Assembly (NCBI GenBank): GCA_012735245.1
Contig: JAAYHU010000074.1
Span: 1-32,442 of the forward strand
DNA from: Tissierellia bacterium
Lineage (GTDB): Bacteria > Bacillota > Clostridia > Tissierellales > Tissierellaceae
Length of the DNA stretch: 32,442 nucleotides
Reading direction: 5' to 3'
The notes under the pieces were generated by a model. That model was not told the DNA's origin. It saw only the letters and a list, made by a program, of their open reading frames with translations, and searched no databases. Position numbers and translations under genes: made by a program. Below, piece after piece: positions 16,995-23,781 of this stretch (the first letter of the stretch is position 1; each line of letters opens with the position of its first letter).

Positions 16995-18809
16995 CTATTC
17001 AATTATAGGAGGAAGGACTTTAAAATTATTAACATCTATTAGCCCCTTATCAGTTATCTTCCACTCTGGGCTAGTAGATAGGGATAAAAAGGATAAATGC
17101 ATAAGAGGTGCATGGATTTTACAACCTAAATCCTCTCTTATAATCCTTTCTAGTTCAGCAATTTTCCTGCTAACCTCATGTCCATCTAGTTCATCTGTAA
17201 TTAGTCCTCCCACTGGTAACCTCATTTCAGATAAGACTCTTCCCCTATTTGCTATGGCGATACCTCCGCCCATTTCTATAACTGCATTAACAGCAATTGT
17301 CATATCTCTAATATTGGTACCTACTACCATTATGTTGTGAGTGTCATGGCCCACAGATTCTGCAAAAGCCCCCTCTCTTAAACCAAACCCCTTTACAAAA
17401 CACTTACCTATAGAGTTAGACCGATTATATCTTTCAACACAGGCTATGGCCAAGGTGTCCTTAGATACATCTGGTTCAACTACTCCCCTATTTGTACGTA
17501 GGGTTTCCTCCCCTTTTCCTGTTAAGTTTTGATCAGGTATTACTTCGATACACCTAACCCTTACAGTAGCTGAGTCTGCTGTGATTTCTAAATCCCTTTC
17601 GTCAATGGGACCCCTTTTAACAGAGTTTTTTACCTCAGCTGGATAAGTATATCTAGGTAAATCTATTAGGAGCTCACCATTGGCAGCTACCAATTGACCT
17701 TTCAAAAATACTCCTGCTATGGTCATTTCATAAATATCATCTATAATTGCTATATCTGCTTGCTTGCCAGGAGCCAATACTCCTACATGGTCAAGGCCAA
17801 AATAAGTAGCAGGATTTATAGTTGCCATTTGAATTGCCTCAGCTGGACTTACTCCTTCCCTTATGGTCCTTCTAATTATTTCATTCATATGACCTAGGGT
17901 TTCTAAGTCTGCTGCCACCATATCATCTGTGGCTAAGATACATCTCCTTGAGTCCATACCTTCTTCTGTAACTGCTCTTATACACTCTGCCATATTCTTC
18001 TGGGTTGAGCCTTCCCTCATAAATAGGTATACTCCTTGACGTAGCTTTTCCACTGCTTCTTCCTTTGTTGTAGTCTCATGGCAAGAACATTCTCCAGCTG
18101 TGGCTATAATATGGGCAGCCAGCTCTTTTCCGAATAACTCTGGGGCATTACCATCTACTACCATGTTCTTTGATCTTGCATACATGGTAGAAGCAAGTAA
18201 ATCTGTAATTATCTCTGGAGTATTCCTATATACATGCTTAGCATTGCTAAAACCTTGTAACTCCCCAATGCCTATTATATTTTTATAATTTAGTAGGTCT
18301 TCCATATCCTTTGAGCTTATGTCATAGCCAGGAGTTTCCATTCCTGGGCAATCGGGTGTCAAGGCTGGAACTACTAAATATACATTAGATGGCACATTGT
18401 CTATTTCATCGGCTAAGGCTTTCATCCCTATTGGTCCTAGGGCGTTTCCTATTTCATGTGGGTCGGCTATCAAGGTAGTAGTCCCGGAAGGAATAGATAG
18501 CCTCGAAAATTCCGTAACCGTAAGCATACTAGATTCAAAATGCATATGGGAGTCTATAAAGCCTGGCGATAAGTATTTTCCACTTACATCTATTACAGTA
18601 GTATCCGGCCCAATTAAGTCTTTGCAGTCTCCCACCAGCAAAATATATTGGTGTTTTATGGCCACATCAGCCCTATATATTTCTCTAGTAATTACATTGA
18701 CTACCTCTCCCCCTACTAGGACCGTATCTGCAAATTCCTTGTTACCCATTAGTGCGTCGATCATGGACCTATACTCCATAGCCTTTTTCAAGTACTTAGT
18801 ATCTTTCAA
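16995..18809 (-). CDS. ade: Adenine-deaminase-family amidohydrolase (adenine or 4-aminoimidazole deaminase)
   Basis: A 604-residue member of the adenine deaminase family, which removes ammonia from a ring amidine carbon. The HxH motif (SHMHFESS, His88/His90), DPHE (116-119), bridging Glu183 (IGELQG), His244 (SCHETTT) and ATDD (293-296) are present. The stretch that in canonical adenine deaminases reads D-G-H-x-P is D-G-N-A-P here (Asn221), so a metal-ligand histidine appears to be replaced. This divergence, and its place right after the shell genes, suggest 4-aminoimidazole deaminase as an alternative to adenine deaminase (inference). The start is TTG at 18807-18809 with AAGGGGGG upstream. 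Confidence 0.85.
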   Translation of the reverse strand: MKDTKYLKKAMEYRSMIDALMGNKEFADTVLVGGEVVNVITREIYRADVAIKHQYILLVGDCKDLIGPDTTVIDVSGKYLSPGFIDSHMHFESSMLTVTEFSRLSIPSGTTTLIADPHEIGNALGPIGMKALADEIDNVPSNVYLVVPALTPDCPGMETPGYDISSKDMEDLLNYKNIIGIGELQGFSNAKHVYRNTPEIITDLLASTMYARSKNMVVDGNAPELFGKELAAHIIATAGECSCHETTTKEEAVEKLRQGVYLFMREGSTQKNMAECIRAVTEEGMDSRRCILATDDMVAADLETLGHMNEIIRRTIREGVSPAEAIQMATINPATYFGLDHVGVLAPGKQADIAIIDDIYEMTIAGVFLKGQLVAANGELLIDLPRYTYPAEVKNSVKRGPIDERDLEITADSATVRVRCIEVIPDQNLTGKGEETLRTNRGVVEPDVSKDTLAIACVERYNRSNSIGKCFVKGFGLREGAFAESVGHDTHNIMVVGTNIRDMTIAVNAVIEMGGGIAIANRGRVLSEMRLPVGGLITDELDGHEVSRKIAELERIIREDLGCKIHAPLMHLSFLSLSTSPEWKITDKGLIDVNNFKVLPPIIE

Positions 18810-18823
18810 CCCTTTCCCCCCTT

Positions 18824-19111
18824 CTATGGTTTGTTCAACAATTCTTTGTTTACATCCATTTCATCTATAATGCCTATTATGGCAGCATCTATAGGGGCAT
18901 CTAGTTTCCTAGCAGCTATCCTACCTGCAGTACCAGTAGTATAAACTACTAATTCACCTATACCTGCACCTACAGTGTCTACAGCAATGATAGGATCTCC
19001 TTTTGGATTTAAGTCTAAATCGAGAGGCTGTGTAATCATCAGCTTAGACCCTATTAATTTTTCGTCCTTTCTAGTTGCAACGACAGTTCCTATTACCTTT
19101 CCTAAGAGCAA
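18824..19111 (-). CDS. BMC-P shell vertex protein (EutN/CcmL family)
   Basis: A 95-residue pentamer-forming protein that caps the vertices of a bacterial microcompartment. Family features are the start LLGKVIGTVVATRKDE, the middle AVDTVGAGIGELVVYTTG and the end DAAIIGIIDEMDV. It is the only BMC-P gene in the window. It uses a TTG start with AAGGGGGG six bases upstream, 12 bases after the flavoprotein gene and 14 bases before the deaminase gene. Confidence 0.96.
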   Translation of the reverse strand: MLLGKVIGTVVATRKDEKLIGSKLMITQPLDLDLNPKGDPIIAVDTVGAGIGELVVYTTGTAGRIAARKLDAPIDAAIIGIIDEMDVNKELLNKP

Positions 19112-19123
19112 GTTTAGCCCCCC

Positions 19124-19861
19124 TTACTTAAATTGGATTGAAATATTTTTTTCCTTTGCCCTATCCTTAGCCAATGGGGTTATTATGGTTCCCCTAGGTA
19201 ACATTAGATTTGAACCGGGCGATATGGACAGGATATCATTTTCTGTAATCACCTTTTTATCGCTTTCACTTATATTCTCTTTTATGGAAATTCCTTCTTC
19301 CTTGAAAAAAACCTGGTTGAAGTTGACTTCATCTATTTCTATAGCTCCCATATTTTTTAAGGTCTTTATATGGGAGGCTATCAAATTTGAGATTTCAGTA
19401 TTTTTTGTTTCTTCCCCTAAGTATTGTTTTACTGAGGTAAAATCTAAGTATACTTTTTTACCCTTGTAAAGAAATGTCCATATAAGGTTGGGCACAAAGC
19501 TATCTATCATGCCTAAGGAGACTTTCGACAAGGTATTTATTGTAATATTAGGTCCTATTAAAACCGAATATTCCTTTAAGATATCCTGTAATATAAATAT
19601 ATCTTCTTCCTTATAAACTTTATGCGGATTTATATAATCTATTATCCCTTTCGAATCTATTATTTGCTCTGCCATAAAGGAAAAGGCTAAGGATATTTTT
19701 ATCTCTCTCCCCTTTAATGACCTTATATATTCTAATTTCTTATCTAATTTAATGTTGGAGCCATTGAAAACTACAATAACTCCATTACCGTCCGAACTTC
19801 TTGCCCCCTGTAACCTCCTAGTAATATCCTCCAATACCCTAGAAGTTATCTTGGTTTTCAT
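19124..19861 (-). CDS. BMC-associated flavoprotein-like protein with a C-terminal TPLAKD module
   Basis: A 245-residue protein lodged between shell genes. Residues ~27-140 resemble the HFCD flavoprotein fold (the fold of UbiX and Dfp). There is a Gly-Ser loop (FNGSN, 32-36) and a PNITINTLSKVSLGMID segment (104-120) aligning with the usual P-T-A-N-T-xx-K-xx-G-xx-D motif. The end (ITEND, then PRGTIITPLAKDRAKE at 222-237) resembles a short module found at the end of several BMC-associated proteins. The first 18 residues (SRVLEDITRRLQ) can form an amphipathic helix and might be a shell-targeting peptide. The function is unproven; cofactor binding or flavin handling for the UbiD decarboxylase is possible. 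Confidence 0.65.
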   Translation of the reverse strand: MKTKITSRVLEDITRRLQGARSSDGNGVIVVFNGSNIKLDKKLEYIRSLKGREIKISLAFSFMAEQIIDSKGIIDYINPHKVYKEEDIFILQDILKEYSVLIGPNITINTLSKVSLGMIDSFVPNLIWTFLYKGKKVYLDFTSVKQYLGEETKNTEISNLIASHIKTLKNMGAIEIDEVNFNQVFFKEEGISIKENISESDKKVITENDILSISPGSNLMLPRGTIITPLAKDRAKEKNISIQFK

Positions 19862-19880
19862 CTAAAACACTCCAATTGGT

Positions 19881-20159
19881 TTATTCGTACTGACTTAAGA
19901 TGACCCTTTCTACTTCTGCATGTGGTCTTGGGATTACATGAACTGAATGTAGTTCTCCAACAGCCCTTGCAGCTTCTGCGCCGGCATCTACTGCTGCCTT
20001 TACAGCACCTACGTCTCCCCTAACCATAACTGTTACAAGACCAAAACCTATTTTTTCATACCCGACTAAAGTAACATTTGCAGCCTTAACCATGGCATCT
20101 GCTGCCTCAATACTTCCTACTAATCCCTTAGTTTCAATTAATCCTAATGCTTGACCCAT
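19881..20159 (-). CDS. BMC-H shell protein 1 (PduA-like)
   Basis: A 92-residue hexamer-forming shell protein, nearly collinear with PduA/EutM, with the hallmark HVIPRPH near the C-terminus. The pore loop reads KIGFG (36-40), where PduA has KIGSG, so a bulky phenylalanine (residue 39) faces the central pore. This should narrow or gate it for flat ring compounds. It is the last BMC-H gene in transcription order, with its own GGAGGA site. Confidence 0.97.
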   Translation of the reverse strand: MGQALGLIETKGLVGSIEAADAMVKAANVTLVGYEKIGFGLVTVMVRGDVGAVKAAVDAGAEAARAVGELHSVHVIPRPHAEVERVILSQYE

Positions 20160-20187
20160 TCTGATTCCTCCTTATTATTTATTAATT

Positions 20188-20556
20188 TTACTTGTCTTCC
20201 TTTTTACTTTTACTTTCTGCCTTCTTAGTTTTGCCTTCCACCTGGCTGTCCTTATTTTTATTTAGGTTTTTTCCAAATTTGGCAATTAGTGCTTCTACTT
20301 CTTCATGGGGCCTAGGGATTACATGGGATGAAAATATTACTCCAACCCTATTGCCAGCTGCAACCCCTGCATCTACAGCTGCCTTTACAGCAGCTACTTC
20401 CCCAGCTATTTGTATGTTTACACCTACTGCCTTGCCTACACCTATAACCTTTTCAAATCCTATCAAGGTTACATCAGCAGCTTTACTTGCTGCATCTAAG
20501 GCAGTTACAGCAGTTGTAAGTCCCAATGCTTCTATGAGGCCCACTGCTTTACCCAT
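20188..20556 (-). CDS. BMC-H shell protein 2 with lysine-rich C-terminal tail
   Basis: A 122-residue BMC-H protein (HVIPRPH at 78-84). The pore region EKVIGVGKAVGVNIQI is four residues longer than in the other two hexamers. After the domain (about residue 93) comes a ~29-residue, highly charged tail rich in Lys, Glu and Ser, probably disordered. The tail could contact cargo or nucleic acid, or control shell assembly. It has a GGAGG site and follows the 74-residue protein gene by 18 bases. Confidence 0.96.
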   Translation of the reverse strand: MGKAVGLIEALGLTTAVTALDAASKAADVTLIGFEKVIGVGKAVGVNIQIAGEVAAVKAAVDAGVAAGNRVGVIFSSHVIPRPHEEVEALIAKFGKNLNKNKDSQVEGKTKKAESKSKKEDK

Positions 20557-20574
20557 TTTACACCTCCGCCTTTA

Positions 20575-20799
20575 TCAATATTTATTTTTGACTCTCTCTG
20601 CTGCTTCTTCTAAGGTTAAGGTTTTTTTAGCATTTATTCCTTCAGCAACTTCCCTTTGACCTTTTATAAGGTCTAGTAACAATTGTTCTTCCCTTTCATC
20701 TAGGTTGGAAATACTTACTCTACCAGATATACTTGGACTAATAATAGGGCCCTTGTTTACTAAGTTCTTCATTCCAACCCTAGATAATGGATTTACCAT
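20575..20799 (-). CDS. Unrecognised 74-residue protein inside the shell gene cluster
   Basis: I do not recognise this protein. It starts MVNPLSRVGMKNL and has a central acidic-amphipathic helix (DEREEQLLLDLIKGQREVAEGI, residues 34-55, described in parts) and a C-terminal helix (TLEEAAERVKNKY). There are no cysteines and no membrane segment. Its ATG overlaps the stop of BMC-H 3 (ATGGTAA), so translation is coupled, which supports it as a real gene made together with the shell. A scaffold, a cargo adapter or an assembly factor are candidate roles, all inference. Confidence 0.8.
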   Translation of the reverse strand: MVNPLSRVGMKNLVNKGPIISPSISGRVSISNLDEREEQLLLDLIKGQREVAEGINAKKTLTLEEAAERVKNKY

Positions 20800-21083
20800 A
20801 TCCTTTCACCACCATCAACATGGAAAACTTTGTCTACTTCATCATGAGGTCTTGGAATTACATTGGCTGAGATCACCTCTGCAACAGCCCCTGCCCTAAG
20901 CTTTGCAGTTTCCACTGCTGCCGTAACTGCAGCTACTTCACCAGCTACAGTAACTGAGACTAAGCCAGAACCTACGATTTGAAAGTCCATTATCTTCACA
21001 TTGGCAGCCTTTAGCATGGCATCTGCTGCTTCTATAGCCCCAACCAAGGACCTGGTCTCAACCATTCCTATGGCTTCTCTCAC
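20793..21083 (-). CDS. BMC-H shell protein 3
   Basis: A 96-residue BMC-H protein with NVIPRPH near residues 74-80. The pore loop is IVGSG (36-40), the small-residue type seen in PduA. It is the first shell gene in transcription order, 71 bases after the UbiD gene. The start codon is GTG at 21081-21083 with AGAGGTGG before it. The C-terminus ends in ERIW and overlaps the next gene. Confidence 0.95.
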   Translation of the reverse strand: MREAIGMVETRSLVGAIEAADAMLKAANVKIMDFQIVGSGLVSVTVAGEVAAVTAAVETAKLRAGAVAEVISANVIPRPHDEVDKVFHVDGGERIW

Positions 21084-21154
21084 TTTACCACCTCTCTTTG
21101 GATACTAAAAACACATATTTCACTATGTTCTACAAAAGTCTATCTTTTTATTGT

Positions 21155-22492
21155 TTAAGTATTTGGAAAATATTTGCTAATATCTATCTTATCATATCCT
21201 GGTATTACGGCCCTACTAAATTTTCCATTCTTGTCATTTAATGGTTTAGTTGCATCTATGCCTACCTTATCTGTAACCCCCCTTAGGTCATGGGATGGTT
21301 CCAAGGACGACCCTAGGGCTCCTTCAACTATAACGAAGTCCATTGAGGCTTGGGCTCTAGTAGTTATTGCCCATTCTATATCCTGTAGGTCGAATATATC
21401 TACATCATCGTCTACTATGACAACTTGTTTTAAATCCTTATTTAGGCCTAGGGCAGCAAGGATGGCAGTCTTTCCGTCTCCTTCCCTTTGTTTCCTAATG
21501 GATACAAAGGCATTAAACCTATAACCTCCACCTTCCGTCACATTTACATCTACTACATCTAGTTGGTTTTTTAGATGATAATATAGTTCTACTTCCCTAA
21601 TCAATCCATTGGATACATGTTCTTCTCTGCATGGGAAAGCAGTTTGGTAAATGGGATTATTCCTATGCAGTATACAGCTCACTTCTATAATTGGATGGAG
21701 ACCTTGAGAACCATAATAACCCATTAGCTCTCCAAAGGGGCCTTCCAAGTCCCTTTTGCCTGGCACTATTTTCCCTTCAAGGACTATTTCTGCATAGGCT
21801 GGAACCAACAAATCTACCGTTTCACAGGGTACTAACTCTAGGGGCTTACCCCTTAGGCTAGAATCTATTTCAAACTTATCTACTCCATAGGTTGCAGAAC
21901 TTACTTGAGATGCCATTAAAAATGGTGCATCATAGCCTAAGACTATGGCCACTTCCAAAGCCTTTCCCTGTTTTTCTAGATTTAAGAAATCATTTGTCAG
22001 TTTAGGTGAAGCTATTAAAGCAGATAGTTTATTTCCGCCATTTACTTGAAGCCTTCTAATGGAGGTAAAGAATTTACCTGTAGTAGGGTCCTTAACTACC
22101 ATTATGCCTGCTGTAATAAAACTAGATGAGTCCTTCTCCTGAAACTTATTTATAGGTAACATTTTTGGCAAATCTATGTTCCTCTTTATGATATTTTCTT
22201 TAATGGGGCCAGTTTTAACTATTTTATATGGCTTTGGATTGACTATAGCATCCATAAACCTTTCTATCCTATTTTCATGGGTCATGCCTAATAAGCTGTA
22301 GATAATTTCCCTATCCCCATATAGGCCTCCTATGGAAGAAAGGGGATTGTTCTTTATTTTCTTAAATAGGATAGGCTGTTTATTGTTAAAATAGGAGAGT
22401 ACTGCACCCATTTCATAGATATGGTCTACTTCCCTTTCGCACTCCAAAAGTAGCTTTCTTTCCCTTAAAAAACTCAAAGTGCTTCTTAGCAT
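21155..22492 (-). CDS. UbiD-family prenyl-FMN-dependent decarboxylase
   Basis: A 445-residue UbiD-family enzyme, which adds or removes CO2 on aromatic or unsaturated acids using prenylated FMN. The start LRSTLSFLRERKLL is typical. The acidic pair Glu250 and Glu255 (LEGPFGELMGYYG) has the spacing of the catalytic Glu277/Glu282 of Fdc1, and Arg146 or Arg147 (TSIRRL) is the likely catalytic Arg. Its partner UbiX is encoded 15 bases upstream. Placed between xanthine-opening hydrolases and shell genes, the best substrate guess is 4-amino-5-imidazolecarboxylate, giving 4-aminoimidazole (inference). I know of no characterised UbiD with that substrate. The start has a GGGGGGAGAG site. Confidence 0.92.
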   Translation of the reverse strand: MLRSTLSFLRERKLLLECEREVDHIYEMGAVLSYFNNKQPILFKKIKNNPLSSIGGLYGDREIIYSLLGMTHENRIERFMDAIVNPKPYKIVKTGPIKENIIKRNIDLPKMLPINKFQEKDSSSFITAGIMVVKDPTTGKFFTSIRRLQVNGGNKLSALIASPKLTNDFLNLEKQGKALEVAIVLGYDAPFLMASQVSSATYGVDKFEIDSSLRGKPLELVPCETVDLLVPAYAEIVLEGKIVPGKRDLEGPFGELMGYYGSQGLHPIIEVSCILHRNNPIYQTAFPCREEHVSNGLIREVELYYHLKNQLDVVDVNVTEGGGYRFNAFVSIRKQREGDGKTAILAALGLNKDLKQVVIVDDDVDIFDLQDIEWAITTRAQASMDFVIVEGALGSSLEPSHDLRGVTDKVGIDATKPLNDKNGKFSRAVIPGYDKIDISKYFPNT

Positions 22493-22507
22493 TTCTCTCC
22501 CCCCTTT

Positions 22508-23062
22508 CTACCCTTTCCATCTATTAACCAGGTTGTTTTCAATACCTAAGGTATCTAACAGCCTGCCTGTCATATTGATTACCATGTCTTCTATGGTCTG
22601 TGGATGGTTGTAAAATCCAGGACTTAGGGGAAATATGGTAACTCCAATTCTTGCAAGTTTCAGCATATTTTCCAAATGTATAGGGCTTAAAGGAGTTTCC
22701 CTAGGAACTAGGATTAGTTTTCTCCCTTCCTTTATGGTTACGTCACAGGCCCTTGCTAACAATGAATCAGAATATCCATTGGCGACACTAGATAGGGTTT
22801 TCATGGAACAGGGTATTACTATCATCTTATCTACTTTGAAAGAGCCACTTGCTATTGGGGCTGCCAAATTTTTATTGTCATGGTAGTAGGTTGCCATGAA
22901 TTTCAGCTCTTCAAGGTCAACACCACATTCATGCCTAGTTACATATTCTCCCATGGCAGACACTACAAGATGGGTTTCTATATTTAGTTCTTTCAGAGCC
23001 TTAAGCAAGGAGATGGCATAAATCGAACCGCTACCTCCAGATATGCCAACTACTATCTTCAT
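22508..23062 (-). CDS. ubiX: UbiX-type flavin prenyltransferase
   Basis: A 184-residue enzyme that attaches a dimethylallyl group to FMN to make the prenyl-FMN cofactor of UbiD enzymes. Features are KIVVGISGGSGS at the start (flavin phosphate loop), IPCSMKTLSSVANGYSDSLLARA in the middle and LVPRETPLSPIHLENMLKLA, with SPGFYN after it, near the end. All are standard for UbiX/Pad1. I chose the ATG at 23060-23062, preceded by GAGAGGAAA; an in-frame ATG at 23134 would add an unrelated 24-residue leader. Confidence 0.96.
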   Translation of the reverse strand: MKIVVGISGGSGSIYAISLLKALKELNIETHLVVSAMGEYVTRHECGVDLEELKFMATYYHDNKNLAAPIASGSFKVDKMIVIPCSMKTLSSVANGYSDSLLARACDVTIKEGRKLILVPRETPLSPIHLENMLKLARIGVTIFPLSPGFYNHPQTIEDMVINMTGRLLDTLGIENNLVNRWKG

Positions 23063-23110
23063 CTTATTTCCTCTCTTTCTATGTATTGGAAAGGCGGTTA
23101 AAGCCCAGAA

Positions 23111-23139
23111 GGTATATGGTAGGAGGCCTACCATATACC
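23111..23139. repeat. Strong intergenic hairpin between the cysteine hydrolase and ubiX genes
   Basis: A 13-bp perfect inverted repeat, GGTATATGGTAGG and CCTACCATATACC, has a 3-base loop. On the minus strand (the coding direction) it is not followed by a T run, so it is more likely an RNA stability or processing element than a terminator. On the plus strand it is followed by a run of T and could stop antisense transcription. Confidence 0.65.
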
Positions 23140-23147
23140 TGATTTTT

Positions 23148-23759
23148 TTACTCTACCTTGTTTTCTGGGTCTCCTCCACCTATCCATGGGTCTATTCCCT
23201 TTTCCCATGCTTCCTTATATTCATCAAAGGTCATTAGTTTGGTAAATAGGCTTAAGTCCTTCAATCCATATTCGTGCATCTCTTTAGTTTTTGAATAAGT
23301 GGCATCTGTAAGTGTAATAACCTTATATGCTCTTGCCAATGCATCAGTAGCAGTACTCCTTACACAAACATTAGTCCAAGTACCTGTAACAACTACTGTA
23401 TCTATGTTTTCTTCCCTTAAATAAAGGTCTAAATCTGTATAGGCAAATCCGCTATGTCTTCTCTTCTTTACTATATATTCATCCCCTTGAGGTTTTAGCT
23501 CTGGAATAAAGTCAGAACCCCAGGTTCCATCTACTGCGTGAACTGGTCTTACTTTAAAGTCTGCATCATTTTTTCTATGGGCTTCTTGGATATGGACTAC
23601 CTGTACATCGTAGTTGCCCTGAGCATTTCTTTCCCTTACCCATTTTAAGATTTCTTGAAGCTTTGGAATTATGACCCTATTTCCTTCGCAGTACAAAGCT
23701 CCATCTGGATGGGCAAAGTCGTTTAACATATCGATTATTAGAATTGCATGTCTTGTCAT
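23148..23759 (-). CDS. Isochorismatase-family cysteine amidohydrolase
   Basis: A 203-residue cysteine hydrolase of the isochorismatase superfamily, which includes N-carbamoylsarcosine amidohydrolase, biuret hydrolase and ureidoacrylate amidohydrolase (RutB). The catalytic triad is visible as Asp10 (IIDMLND), Lys99 (VKKRRHSGF) and Cys132 (TNVCVRSTATDA). The N-carbamoyl (ureido) hydrolase chemistry fits removal of the ureido group from 4-ureido-5-imidazolecarboxylate, step 2 of xanthine fermentation (inference). It is the second gene of the operon, 22 bases after the amidohydrolase, with AAGGGGG before the ATG. Confidence 0.88.
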   Translation of the reverse strand: MTRHAILIIDMLNDFAHPDGALYCEGNRVIIPKLQEILKWVRERNAQGNYDVQVVHIQEAHRKNDADFKVRPVHAVDGTWGSDFIPELKPQGDEYIVKKRRHSGFAYTDLDLYLREENIDTVVVTGTWTNVCVRSTATDALARAYKVITLTDATYSKTKEMHEYGLKDLSLFTKLMTFDEYKEAWEKGIDPWIGGGDPENKVE

Positions 23760-23781
23760 TAAAATTCCCCCTTGATATTAA

